Assembly (NCBI GenBank): GCA_945877815.1 | Contig: CAMDWJ010000037.1 | Location: 1-40,634, forward strand | Reading direction: 5' to 3' | Origin: Caenispirillum bisanense | Lineage (GTDB): Bacteria > Pseudomonadota > Alphaproteobacteria > Rhodospirillales > UBA2165 | Length of the DNA stretch: 40,634 nucleotides | Shown here: positions 5,967 to 14,254 of the stretch, piece by piece | Layout of the letters: each line of letters starts with the position of its first letter | Numbering within the stretch: the stretch's first letter is position 1 | The notes under the pieces: model-generated | The model's input: the letters and a program-made list of their open reading frames with translations, nothing else | Databases searched by the model: none | Told to the model about the DNA's origin: nothing | Program-made: the position numbers and the translations under genes

Positions 5967-8900
5967 TCAGTTGACGGACGACAACTTGCCGTCCTTCACC
6001 CGCTGTTTGTAGCCGTCCATGAAGGAGGTGAAGTTGCTCGCAACCTTCACCCGATCGGATAGTGTGCGGTAATCCACAAGCCCCTGCGCGTTCGGGCTTG
6101 CGATCAGATTGAACGCATCCCTATAGGTTGTCGCCGCCATAGCGGGGCCGAAATCCTGTCTCAGCTTGATGACGCCCCGGTCGTTTCCGCTGAGCGTGAC
6201 AGCAATGGCGAAATTCAAAACGAGCCGCGCTTGATCCTCGCTCAAAGGTTTGTTGGAAACCGCCCCGGCCCGGGTGACGACCTTCTGCAAGGATTTCGCG
6301 GCATTCAGCCAGTCCTGCTGCCCCCAATAGATTTCGGCGCGAAGCTGATCGGCTTCGGCGCTTTCGTCTCGTTCGAGAACCTTTTCGGCATCGGGCACGC
6401 GTCCTTGATCGACCAAGGAACGGGCGAGCAGATGGCGGCGCTGGATTTCGAGGTCGGCCGGCAGTCCGTCCATGCGGGTTTTTTCGAGCGCCACCTGGGC
6501 TTCCCTCGGTTCGCGGTTCAGCAAATAAACGGCGGCGAGACGGTTTCCGACACGCGCGCGCTCGACGCCCTTCAGGCGGAATTGGATCTGGTCTTCGAGC
6601 AGAATTGCCGCCCGATCGAGCAGATCGACAGAGGCCAGACGATCGGCCAGTTTGCGGATCATTTCGTCGCCTGGATCGCCCGACGGAGCCAGTTCCTTGA
6701 ATTCGTCGAACAACGCGATCGCGCGCACGGGGCTCATGCCGTCCGCAGCGTCCTTCAGGTAGAGATCGTCGAACGCCTTGACCATCTCGTCGGTCACCTT
6801 GGCCGATTCCGGCAACTCCCGGAAATACGTGACCGCCTCCTGCAAGGTTCGCAGCCCATTGCGGTAATCGCCGATCGAGATATAAAGCTTGCCGAGCTTG
6901 CGCAGGAGATCGAATTCGAACTCGCCGCCGCGCCAGGCATAGCGCAGCTTTTCGAGCTCCGTGATCGCATCCTTGGCCTGGATCTTCTTCTGGCCGAGCA
7001 ACAGGTTCGCCCGCAACACGATCGCATCGGCCATGCTCGGGCGATGATTGCCTTTCTCGACAGCCTCCCAAGCCTGGACGGCCTGATCGAAATTACCCGA
7101 AAGCTGATGAACCTTGCCTTCGATAAGCGCCAACTGGTCGATCTCGTTACCTTGCGGCTTCTCCTCGGCAAGAACCTCAAGATAGCTGCTCGCCATTTGG
7201 ACGTCTGCGACGGACAGCGCCGCGTTGGCGACGACCTGGCCGAGCTTCATCTTGAGCGCCCGAGGATAGGATCTAAAAACGTCGCCCTTTGCCTTCAGCA
7301 TCGGTGCTGCAGTTCGGCCCTTGCCCGACGCCGCCTGAACGATCGCGCGCCAGAATTCACCCTCGTCGTTGTCGTTAAAGCCGACATAGGCGAAATCCTT
7401 CTCGGCCTCTTCGTAACGGTCCATCAAAAATTCGGCTGCCCCGCGCAATAACCTGAATTCGGCCTTGTTCTCAATTGCCGGATCAAGCGATGCCATAGTG
7501 CCAAGAACGCCGATCGCCTCGTAACTCCAATCGTTGGCAATCAGGAATTGAGCGTAGTCGAGCCGGGCCTGCTGCTTGGTCGCCGGCGGCACATCGGCCA
7601 CCTTGTCCAACAGAGCCGCTTTTTCCTTGTTGAAATCGGCTACATTTTGAATACGGCGCGCGATGCGCCAGGTGTCCGGCGCGAATATCCGACTGACCTG
7701 ACGGAACGAGCCGATACGGGCATTTGCCTGGGCCTGAGGCGTCAATGACGAAAGCGCCAGCGAGGCGGTGGCGCCGCTTAATTCCACGCCGCGTTGGGTT
7801 GGACGGACGCGCAGATCGTCGATGCGGGGCCGCACCACGATGCCCTGCGATGAGGGCAAGACCTCGAATTGAGGGAAGATGTAGGGCCGCTCGACGCCAT
7901 GCAAGAGTGGTATGATAGGAACAACGACAATATTGTCGCCGACTTCCGGGTCGCGTAGCGGCAGCGCCTCGCCCGGTTGGGCGACGGCAATAATCATCCG
8001 CGCATCGCCCGCCTGCCCGGTCTCGAGCTTCGGTTCGATCGGCGTCGTTGGGCGCAAAGGCTGGCGGCGGAAATCGAAAATCCAGGCAAAACCGTCGCGG
8101 CGCACTGTCGGATTGACGTCCGGCGGCGTAACAAGGCGGATGAAGGTGCCACGCGGGGCATCGACCTGGGTCACCGAGCTGGCGGCGGCGCCAAGCGTCT
8201 TGCTAGCCGCTGCGGTATCGATCTGGCGCTGGCGATCGAACACGATCCACAGGCTCCCGGCCCGGCGGAAAACGGCCGCGCCGACGGGCTCCGTCCAATC
8301 GACGCGCCAAGTCCCGTCCACTGGCCCCATTGCCGGGGCCGGTGCGGCGGCGGCTGGTGCGGGGGCAACCGCGGCCAACGCCTGCGGCGGAGCTTGAAGC
8401 GCGGTCGGAGCCGCAGGCTCAGCTGTTTGAGCCGCAGCCGGAGCGGCGGGCGACGCCGGCGTGGCGACCGCCGGCTCGTCAGCTTCGTCCGTGGTCTCGG
8501 TCGATGGTGATGGTGACGGGAGTATCGTGGGAGCCGATGCCGGTCCTGGCGCCAGAGCAATAGCCGGTGCAGGCACTGGTGTTGCCCCGGCCTGCGCCTG
8601 TTGAGGCAAGGAAACCGTGGGCGCCGCAGCGGCGTCGTTCGGACCGGTCGGGTTATAGACGTCGACAACCACCTTGGGTCCGGATTTCATGCTTTGGATG
8701 CGCGAGCTCGACGGCACGTTGAGCGTGACGACCGTCGTTGCGCCGACAATCTGGCTCGTCGCGCCGGCAACATTTCGCGCCCCGCCCCGCACGACCGGAT
8801 CTAGCGCGATTGTCGCCGGACGGTCGAACGTGACGAAAGCGCGGTTACCGCGCTGCTCGACCTTAAAGGGGACGTCGCGCTCCCAATCGAAAACGATGCG

Positions 8901-9518
8901 CCCATATTGCGCATGCTCGCCCGTCCGCACGGCGATACGCTCGGCTGGAGACGACGCCGAGGCAGCCTGGGCCGCAGCCGGCGTGGCGGACGGCGCGGCA
9001 GCCTGGGGTGGCGGCGCCAACAGAATCTGTTGCTGAGCGGGTGGCGGCGCGAGCGGTGCTGGAGCCGCCTTGGGCGCTCCTTGTGCGGTCGGAGAGACAG
9101 GAGCGGCCGGAGCGGAGGCAGGCGGCGACGCGGGCGTATCGACGATCTCGACAATCACCGCGTTCCCTTGCGCGAAATAATTAAGATCGAAGCTGCCCTG
9201 CAGCGGAAAGATCACAGATTGATTACCCGCAGCGAGGCGCGGGGCGCCGATATAGCGCGACAAGGCGCCGGGTAGGCCGGCCAGGCTGGATTCCACCGGG
9301 CGTCCGAATTGGACCACCAATTGCCGGTTTTCGATTTGGGCCACGAACGGCACCGGGCGCGGCCAGGTGAAGGTGATGCGGCCGGCGCCGGGCTGCTGGC
9401 TGACCCCGACGGTGACCGGATCGGCCATCGCGGGCCCGGCGACAAGCAGCAGCATCGCGCCCAGGACGAATGCCTGGAACGCTCTTAAAAGCCGATTGTT
9501 TTCCTTAGAATGAGCCAC
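5967..9518 (-). CDS. Giant exported protein: AMIN-like beta repeats, Ala/Pro linkers and TPR-type solenoid
   Basis: 1183 residues. A signal peptide (AFQAFVLGAMLLLVAGPAMA, cleavage about residue 32) directs it to the periplasm. Three related beta-rich segments follow (about 35-125, 190-295 and 405-490), each ending in a pattern such as VVVDVYNP or IFDFRRQP that resembles AMIN-type domains; this resemblance is my judgement by eye. They are separated by long Ala/Pro low-complexity linkers. From about residue 600 to the end the sequence is helical with repeated TPR-like pairs (SYEAIGVLGTMASLDP, NFDQAVQAWEAVEKGN). It overlaps the upstream MotB-like gene by 14 bases and is last in the fliL-fliM-motE operon, so a motor role (stator anchoring or assembly in the periplasm) is inferred. 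Confidence 0.82.
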   Translation of the reverse strand: MAHSKENNRLLRAFQAFVLGAMLLLVAGPAMADPVTVGVSQQPGAGRITFTWPRPVPFVAQIENRQLVVQFGRPVESSLAGLPGALSRYIGAPRLAAGNQSVIFPLQGSFDLNYFAQGNAVIVEIVDTPASPPASAPAAPVSPTAQGAPKAAPAPLAPPPAQQQILLAPPPQAAAPSATPAAAQAASASSPAERIAVRTGEHAQYGRIVFDWERDVPFKVEQRGNRAFVTFDRPATIALDPVVRGGARNVAGATSQIVGATTVVTLNVPSSSRIQSMKSGPKVVVDVYNPTGPNDAAAAPTVSLPQQAQAGATPVPAPAIALAPGPASAPTILPSPSPSTETTDEADEPAVATPASPAAPAAAQTAEPAAPTALQAPPQALAAVAPAPAAAAPAPAMGPVDGTWRVDWTEPVGAAVFRRAGSLWIVFDRQRQIDTAAASKTLGAAASSVTQVDAPRGTFIRLVTPPDVNPTVRRDGFAWIFDFRRQPLRPTTPIEPKLETGQAGDARMIIAVAQPGEALPLRDPEVGDNIVVVPIIPLLHGVERPYIFPQFEVLPSSQGIVVRPRIDDLRVRPTQRGVELSGATASLALSSLTPQAQANARIGSFRQVSRIFAPDTWRIARRIQNVADFNKEKAALLDKVADVPPATKQQARLDYAQFLIANDWSYEAIGVLGTMASLDPAIENKAEFRLLRGAAEFLMDRYEEAEKDFAYVGFNDNDEGEFWRAIVQAASGKGRTAAPMLKAKGDVFRSYPRALKMKLGQVVANAALSVADVQMASSYLEVLAEEKPQGNEIDQLALIEGKVHQLSGNFDQAVQAWEAVEKGNHRPSMADAIVLRANLLLGQKKIQAKDAITELEKLRYAWRGGEFEFDLLRKLGKLYISIGDYRNGLRTLQEAVTYFRELPESAKVTDEMVKAFDDLYLKDAADGMSPVRAIALFDEFKELAPSGDPGDEMIRKLADRLASVDLLDRAAILLEDQIQFRLKGVERARVGNRLAAVYLLNREPREAQVALEKTRMDGLPADLEIQRRHLLARSLVDQGRVPDAEKVLERDESAEADQLRAEIYWGQQDWLNAAKSLQKVVTRAGAVSNKPLSEDQARLVLNFAIAVTLSGNDRGVIKLRQDFGPAMAATTYRDAFNLIASPNAQGLVDYRTLSDRVKVASNFTSFMDGYKQRVKDGKLSSVN

Positions 9519-10206
9519 CGGTCGCCATTATCACGATATCGATCCGCCGAGACAATATTTGGCGCCGTTCCGCAGATGCGCCAGCCAGTTCGATATTACG
9601 CGAGCGCCCATAGCCGTAGCTCAGGATTTCCGAGCCATATCCTGCACTTTTGAGGGCATTGGCCACCTGAATCGAACGGGCCAGCGACAGTTCCCAATCG
9701 GACGTATAGGTCGCGCCTTCGAAGTTCTCCTCCTCCGAATATCCGGCCACGCCGATTTGATTCTCGATATTGCGGAGCACCCCGCCGAGTTCGAACAGAT
9801 CGGCGCGCGCCTCATCGGTCAGCTCGGCCGTGCCGGCGCGAAACAGGCGCTGTCCCGACAAGGACACGATCATTCGGTCCTCGAGTAAAGCCAGCAAGCT
9901 GTCGCGAAGCACGTCGCTTTTATCGACCTTTTGCTGCAGTACGGCGATCAGATATTCGAGATTGATCGCCCGACGACGGAAAATGGTCGAGATATTATAT
10001 TCAGCCGACGGCACGGTCGATGTCGTCGTGCGCGACGGATTCATGGTCGTCGACAATGTGTCCATCAGGTGCTGCCACTTATCGACCTTCACGTGCGACA
10101 TCGATACCAGCATCACGAAGAACGTCAGCATCAGCGTTAACAGATCGATCAGGGAAATCACCCAGATCGTGCTTGGTTGATTCGACTGGCCCTGCTCATC
10201 TGCCAT
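9505..10206 (-). CDS. motB: MotB/OmpA-like flagellar motor protein (second of two)
   Basis: 233 residues when started at ATG 10206 (MADEQGQSNQ), which gives an 11-base overlap with the upstream gene; the longer frame to 10407 is a shadow of that gene. A single membrane helix (TIWVISLIDLLTLMLTFFVMLVSMS, about 13-37) carries D21 at the position of the proton-binding Asp of MotB. An OmpA-like peptidoglycan-binding domain fills about 115-230, with DWELSLARSIQVANAL and a terminal SRRIDIVI, the usual peptidoglycan-binding signature. This is the more canonical of the two MotB-like proteins. It would span the inner membrane and anchor stators to the cell wall. No motA is next to it in the window. Confidence 0.82.
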   Translation of the reverse strand: MADEQGQSNQPSTIWVISLIDLLTLMLTFFVMLVSMSHVKVDKWQHLMDTLSTTMNPSRTTTSTVPSAEYNISTIFRRRAINLEYLIAVLQQKVDKSDVLRDSLLALLEDRMIVSLSGQRLFRAGTAELTDEARADLFELGGVLRNIENQIGVAGYSEEENFEGATYTSDWELSLARSIQVANALKSAGYGSEILSYGYGRSRNIELAGASAERRQILSRRIDIVIMATGGSF

Positions 10207-10945
10207 CGGGCGCACCGACATTTGGATCGGCTTCGCCGGCCGGACTCGAGGTTCCGGCAGTCGGTTCGAGAAGTTGGCGGTAGAAGGAACGAACTTCGTT
10301 CGCCGATCGAACGTAGAACCACATGACGATCTGGTCCGGATTGCCCTTGCGCACGCCGATGGCGATCGTATCGGGCGGCACGCCGCGTGCCAGCATGTCG
10401 CGCACAAAGGCGCCGGCGCGCGCCATCTGTAGGGTTTGACCGACAGGCAACAAACGCCCGCCCTCCTCCTGCGTGCCGATCACGAATTCCATATCGAAGT
10501 GGAAACCGGGCGGACGGCCGCTCAAAGACGTTATCAATCTGTCGACAAGCGGGATGTAGGCTTCGCGGATCGTGGTCGAGCCGGGCAGAAACAAGGATTC
10601 AGCACTCATCGTCACTCGCATGATCGAGCCGGGCTGAACGACCTCGATCCGCTCCACGCCCAACGCAGTGGTGAACAGGCGGGTCACGGTCCCTTGAAAC
10701 TCCTCGCTGCCGAGGAAACGCCCGGTCGTCGAGGTGAAGGCCGTGGCTTCGGTGCTGGGCGGCAAGATCGACGCAAAGGCGGAGTTCAAGCTGGCACGCA
10801 CGGCGCTGGTTTTGACCTCTTCGAAGGTCGACATCGAGAACAACAGAATGAAGAACGCGAACATGACGCCGGTCAAATCGAGCAGGCTCATGAGCCAGAT
10901 GATCTTCGGTGTTTCGCGTAGCGGAGGAGCGTGAGTATCGAACAT
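10196..10945 (-). CDS. MotB/OmpA-like flagellar motor protein (first of two, divergent C-terminus)
   Basis: 249 residues. The N-terminal membrane helix KIIWLMSLLDLTGVMFAFFILLFSMS (about 14-39) closely parallels that of the neighbouring MotB-like protein, with D23 at the proton-site position. The periplasmic part is OmpA-like from about 105 to 225 (SAESLFLPGSTTIREAY, then TLQMARAGAFVRDML), but the end reads DQIVMWFYVRS instead of the usual RRIDI-type peptidoglycan-binding motif, followed by a Pro/Gly-rich tail. It is therefore a paralogue that may not bind peptidoglycan in the standard way. It could form a heterodimer with the second MotB or play a structural role. Start ATG 10945; 57 bases separate it from motE. 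Confidence 0.8.
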   Translation of the reverse strand: MFDTHAPPLRETPKIIWLMSLLDLTGVMFAFFILLFSMSTFEEVKTSAVRASLNSAFASILPPSTEATAFTSTTGRFLGSEEFQGTVTRLFTTALGVERIEVVQPGSIMRVTMSAESLFLPGSTTIREAYIPLVDRLITSLSGRPPGFHFDMEFVIGTQEEGGRLLPVGQTLQMARAGAFVRDMLARGVPPDTIAIGVRKGNPDQIVMWFYVRSANEVRSFYRQLLEPTAGTSSPAGEADPNVGAPDGR

Positions 10946-10983
10946 GAGCCCCTCGGGTATCGCCTCGCAGGCGGTTAGGCAAA

Positions 10984-11016
10984 ACCCAACGCGCCGGCCG
11001 GACTATCCGCCGGCGC
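10984..11016 (-). terminator. GC-rich hairpin over the motE stop codon
   Basis: On the minus strand GCGCCGG (11016-11010) can pair with CCGGCGC (10997-10991), with further pairing inside. A TTTT tract follows seven bases after the stem. It overlaps the end of motE and precedes the first MotB-like gene, so it may attenuate or stabilise the transcript rather than fully terminate it. Confidence 0.3.
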
Positions 11017-11743
11017 CGGGTAACGGCAATTTGCGGCCGGTCGAGATCTTCTCGGTTACCTCTTTTGCCTTCACCGGATTGAGCGTCGCCATAATCGGCG
11101 AAAGCTTGCGTTCCTTCATCCGTTCGGCAACCAAAAGCAGGGTGTCGATGTCAAGTTCTTCGAAAATGCGTCCGGCATCCTTGGGCTTCATGCCTTCATA
11201 GATCTTCACGAGACTCTGAAGTTTCTGTTCTTCCTGCTCGTCGTGTTTCTTGATCAGTGCGTCGATGGCAGCTTGCAGCGATTTCAATTCGACGATTTTA
11301 CGGTCGATACGCTGCTCGGCGGCCAGCATCAAACCCTGGCGCGAGGTCATCTCCTGCATCTGCTTGTCGATCGCCTCGCGGCGTTCGGCCAACTGTTGCA
11401 GAAGATCGATTTCGTTTTGCGTGAACAGCGTCGGATCGTTAGCGGGATCGGCCGACGATTCGCGAACGGCCGGCACGGGCGGCGTGTCGTTCTGGGCGCG
11501 TTGCGGAGCGGGAGCCTGCTGTTGTGCCCCCGGAGGAGCCTGAAGCTGCGTCGGCCCGCCTTTCGCCTGCGGTTGTTGCGCACCCTTCGGTTGCGGTGGC
11601 TGTTGAGCCTGCACCTTGCCGACATGCAGCGGGTTCGCGCCACCAAGAAGTTCCGCAACGTCGCCGATCTTCAACGACACGATCAAGATCGCGACAGAAA
11701 GAGCGACGGGCAGAACACGAATTCGGCTTAGAATCTTCCACAT
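11003..11743 (-). CDS. motE: MotE-like flagellar motor assembly protein
   Basis: 246 residues. An N-terminal hydrophobic segment (VLPVALSVAILIVSLKIG, about 10-27) is followed by a low-complexity Gln/Pro/Ala linker (about 45-95) and a long coiled coil (about 105-175, QNEIDLLQQLAERREAIDKQ onwards). The C-terminal domain contains YEGMKPKDAGRIFEELD and MKERKLSPIMATLNPVKAKEVTEKI, the MgtE N-domain-like fold typical of MotE. In rhizobia MotE is a periplasmic chaperone that stabilises MotC, which contacts MotB. No recognisable motC is present here; the giant TPR protein at the operon end is a candidate client. It lies 18 bases after the DUF6468-type gene. Confidence 0.85.
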   Translation of the reverse strand: MWKILSRIRVLPVALSVAILIVSLKIGDVAELLGGANPLHVGKVQAQQPPQPKGAQQPQAKGGPTQLQAPPGAQQQAPAPQRAQNDTPPVPAVRESSADPANDPTLFTQNEIDLLQQLAERREAIDKQMQEMTSRQGLMLAAEQRIDRKIVELKSLQAAIDALIKKHDEQEEQKLQSLVKIYEGMKPKDAGRIFEELDIDTLLLVAERMKERKLSPIMATLNPVKAKEVTEKISTGRKLPLPGAGG

Positions 11744-11761
11744 CGACTGGTCCTCGTGACT

Positions 11762-12268
11762 CTAGCGAACCGCCCGCAGCGCCTTGAGCAATTGACGTTC
11801 CGCATCGGCTTTTTCGGCCATGTCGACCCCGCGGCGCGTGTTCACACCCAACAACGGCTCATTCGCCGGTGTACGTTCGTCCATTGCCATCACCCGGCCG
11901 GTATCCATTGGCGTCTTGCGGCCACTCTCCACAGCCGTCAGGCGGCCGCCGCGCTCGCCGGTACGTACCGCGCGCTCGAGCTTATCTGCGGTTCCGGCGC
12001 CACGATCGATGAGAAATTCGAGATCGCGGCGAATACCTTCGGCTTTCCCCATCGCTTCCTGCAGGGTCGTCACCGACCCTTGCGTCGCGGCGCGAAGCTG
12101 GGCCACACCCGTTTCGGCGCGTTGCGTCGCCTTGCTGAAACTGATGGCAAGCTTCTCCAGATCCTTCTGATCGCGGCGCAGGGCCACGATCTTTTTATTG
12201 AGGATGAAGCCATAGCCGATGGCGAGAATTAGCAAAACGATCAAGGACATTTCGATTGCAATGGTCAC
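11762..12268 (-). CDS. Single-pass membrane protein between fliM and motE (DUF6468-like)
   Basis: 168 residues. The N-terminus is one membrane anchor (IEMSLIVLLILAIGYGFILNKKI, about 5-27), then a coiled-coil segment with regularly spaced hydrophobics (LRRDQKDLEKLAISFSKAT, then VAQLRAATQGSVTTLQEAM) and a poorly conserved tail. The domain order and its place directly after fliM match what I remember as a DUF6468 protein of alphaproteobacterial flagellar loci; I have not verified this. Its start overlaps the fliM stop by four bases, so it is translationally coupled to the switch protein gene. A role at the motor periphery is inferred from context only. Confidence 0.78.
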   Translation of the reverse strand: MTIAIEMSLIVLLILAIGYGFILNKKIVALRRDQKDLEKLAISFSKATQRAETGVAQLRAATQGSVTTLQEAMGKAEGIRRDLEFLIDRGAGTADKLERAVRTGERGGRLTAVESGRKTPMDTGRVMAMDERTPANEPLLGVNTRRGVDMAEKADAERQLLKALRAVR

Positions 12269-13359
12269 GACCCGCTCCGTTCCTTAGAGATTTTTTCCGC
12301 AATTCTGACGGCAAGATTGTCGCCACGACGTCCCATATTCCCCTTGAACATCGGGATGTCGCCGCAGCGCACCTCGACAAAGGATTGCGGCGTCGCGTTC
12401 AGGGGAATTTGCGAGCCGACCTTCAAATTGAAGATCTCGCCCAACGTCATCGTTTGCTGATCGAGTACGGCCGTCAGGTCGACGTCCGTCTTCCACAGCT
12501 CCTCCGCCAAATGCGTTTCCCAGATCGAGTCGCGGCCGAATTTCTCGCCCATGAACATCTGGAGCAAGAGCTCGCGCACCGGCTCCAGAGTTGCGTAGGG
12601 GATCATCAATTCGAGGCGGCCGCCGCGATCTTCCATATCGATGCGAAGCTTGGCGACGATCGCCGCATTCGACGGACGCGAAATCGTCGCAAAACGCGGA
12701 TTTGTCTCAAGGCGCTCGAAACGGAATGTCACCGGGCTCAACGGATCGAACGCGGCGCTCAGATCGGCCAACACGACATGTACCATACGCTCGACGAGAT
12801 TTCGTTCGATCGTCGTATAAGGCCGTCCTTCGATGCGCATTGCCGCCGTGCCTCGGCGCCCACCGAGCAACACATCGACCGTCGAATAAATGAGCGCACT
12901 GTCGACCGTCAGCAGGCCGAAATTGTCCCATTCCTCGGCCTTAAAGACCGCCAGCATCGCCGGTAGCGGGATCGAATTCAGATAATCGCCGAACCGAAGA
13001 CTGGTGATGTTGTCGAGCGACACTTCGACGTTGTCGGAGGTGAAGTTGCGCAAAGACGTCGACATCATTCGGACCAGGCGATCGAATACGACTTCGAGCA
13101 TCGGCAGGCGTTCGTAGGAGACGAGCGCCGAGTTGAGGATCGCCTGGATACCGGATTTTTCGCCGCCTTCCTCCTGCTCGTCGTCGAACCCGAGCAAGCT
13201 GTCGATTTCGTCCTGGTTGAGAACGCGCGTCGTTTCACGGCCGGCGCCGCGCGGCGCCGCATCGGCGGCCCCTTCGCCACCGACCATGGCTTCCCATTCA
13301 GCGGCGAGATCGTCCTGTTCGTCGCCGCCCGCTGGCTTTTCGTCTGCCGGAGCCGTCAT
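12265..13359 (-). CDS. fliM: Flagellar motor switch protein FliM
   Basis: 364 residues. Residues about 46-58 carry the conserved CheY-P binding motif (LNQDEIDSLLGFD), preceded by an acidic, Ala/Gly-rich N-terminal extension of about 45 residues that is longer than usual. The middle domain (about 75-270, ALVSYERLPMLEVVFDRLVR onwards, with FRFERLETNPRFATI) binds FliG. The C-terminal SpoA-like domain (about 280-360, VDLTAVLDQQTMTLGEIFNL) packs with FliN in the C-ring. It lies 15 bases downstream of fliL and is coupled to the following gene by an ATGA overlap. Confidence 0.96.
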   Translation of the reverse strand: MTAPADEKPAGGDEQDDLAAEWEAMVGGEGAADAAPRGAGRETTRVLNQDEIDSLLGFDDEQEEGGEKSGIQAILNSALVSYERLPMLEVVFDRLVRMMSTSLRNFTSDNVEVSLDNITSLRFGDYLNSIPLPAMLAVFKAEEWDNFGLLTVDSALIYSTVDVLLGGRRGTAAMRIEGRPYTTIERNLVERMVHVVLADLSAAFDPLSPVTFRFERLETNPRFATISRPSNAAIVAKLRIDMEDRGGRLELMIPYATLEPVRELLLQMFMGEKFGRDSIWETHLAEELWKTDVDLTAVLDQQTMTLGEIFNLKVGSQIPLNATPQSFVEVRCGDIPMFKGNMGRRGDNLAVRIAEKISKERSGS

Positions 13360-13374
13360 GTCAGGTACGCCTTC

Positions 13375-13920
13375 TCACTGGATCAGCATTTCTTTGAAGA
13401 GCACCGCATTCACCTTGGCCGGTTGGGCCGCCGCCTTCACCCGTGTCAGAAGTTCTTCGCGCAGGCGGTACATGCCCGCCGAACCCTTGAGGTCTTCGAC
13501 ACGAAGTTCGCGCAGGTAAACCTGAAAATTATCGACGATACGCGGCATCACGGCTTGAACCTTCGGAATGTCCTCGGGACGCGATAGTTCGAGCGAAACG
13601 CGTATCTTAAGAAAGGCCGTTTTGCGCTGGCCCGTATTCAAGGTCACGATCATCTCGGGAAGGTCGTGGAACACGGCCGGCCCTGCCGGCCCCGTCGGGG
13701 CTGCCGTGTCGGCCGGAGCCGCCTCGGCGGTTACCTTCTTGGGGCCCAGCAAAGGATCGAGCAGCCCGGTGAAATACGCGGCAGCGGCCGCGCCCAGCAG
13801 CACGAACACGACGGCGCCAATGATGATGAACAGCTTTTTCTTGCCGCCACCACCGCCAGCATGCCCCTCGCCTTCGCCGCCTTCGGCGTCGGCGTCATCG
13901 TCCATATCGTCGTCGGCCAT
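13375..13920 (-). CDS. fliL: Flagellar basal body-associated protein FliL
   Basis: 181 residues. A very acidic N-terminus (MADDDMDDDADAEGGEGEGH) is followed by a Gly run and a basic anchor, then one membrane helix (KLFIIIGAVVFVLLGAAAAAYF, about 29-50). The periplasmic FliL domain (about 80-181) has the family pattern: FHDLPEMIVTLNT, FLKIRVSLEL, and the C-terminal LLTRVKAAAQPAKVNAVLFKEMLIQ. FliL associates with stators and raises motor torque. It is the first gene of the minus-strand motor operon; I found no convincing sigma-54 promoter for it in the divergent gap. Confidence 0.95.
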   Translation of the reverse strand: MADDDMDDDADAEGGEGEGHAGGGGGKKKLFIIIGAVVFVLLGAAAAAYFTGLLDPLLGPKKVTAEAAPADTAAPTGPAGPAVFHDLPEMIVTLNTGQRKTAFLKIRVSLELSRPEDIPKVQAVMPRIVDNFQVYLRELRVEDLKGSAGMYRLREELLTRVKAAAQPAKVNAVLFKEMLIQ

Positions 13921-14254
13921 CTACGCCCAACCACCATTTTATGTCGGTATCCGACGCGAAGACGCCGATCCGACTTTCGTTGGCCACAAGGTACGTGTGC
14001 TTTGTTAAGAAGTCGTTGAGGCAACCACCGTCACCGCCTCGATGACCCGTCCCGTCCGCGACTTCCGTCCCGACGATCATATGGCCGCGTCGGACCCGGC
14101 AACAAGTGCCGCCCGACTTACCCACGCTTACCCTTTCGGTCCACCGCCACCGCCCGTGGAACGAGATAACCTATTGAAATTAAATAATTTTAAGACTTGG
14201 CACGATCGATGCTTAGTAAGGGTACATTCCAAGCTAATTGGAAGGAACGGGAAA
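13921..14254. other. Divergent intergenic region between fliL and flgF
   Basis: 334 bases with no credible gene. The only clear element is the plus-strand sigma-54 promoter at 14197-14214. Short frames here, including an upstream extension of the flgF frame, lack coding character and ribosome binding sites. The fliL promoter must lie here too but is not recognisable. Confidence 0.6.
14197..14214 (+). promoter_or_regulatory. Sigma-54 (-24/-12) promoter of flgF operon
   Basis: TTGGCACGATCGATGCTT fits the consensus TGGCAC-N5-TTGCW with one mismatch in the -12 half; GG and GC are ten bases apart. The predicted transcription start is about 30 bases before the flgF ATG at 14255. Confidence 0.85.

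Noticed and set aside
6231-7451. Long plus-strand open frame (about 400 codons) opposite the giant TPR gene
   Set aside because: It is an antisense shadow of a GC-rich gene; its translation has no domain character, and the minus-strand frame has a signal peptide, repeats and operon context.
10207-10407. N-terminal extension of the second MotB-like frame
   Set aside because: It lies wholly inside the first MotB-like gene in another frame and has no MotB features; ATG 10206 starts the recognisable protein.
14042-14254. Upstream extension of the flgF frame
   Set aside because: It crosses the sigma-54 promoter, lacks a ribosome binding site, and FlgF proteins begin at the ATG 14255 sequence.
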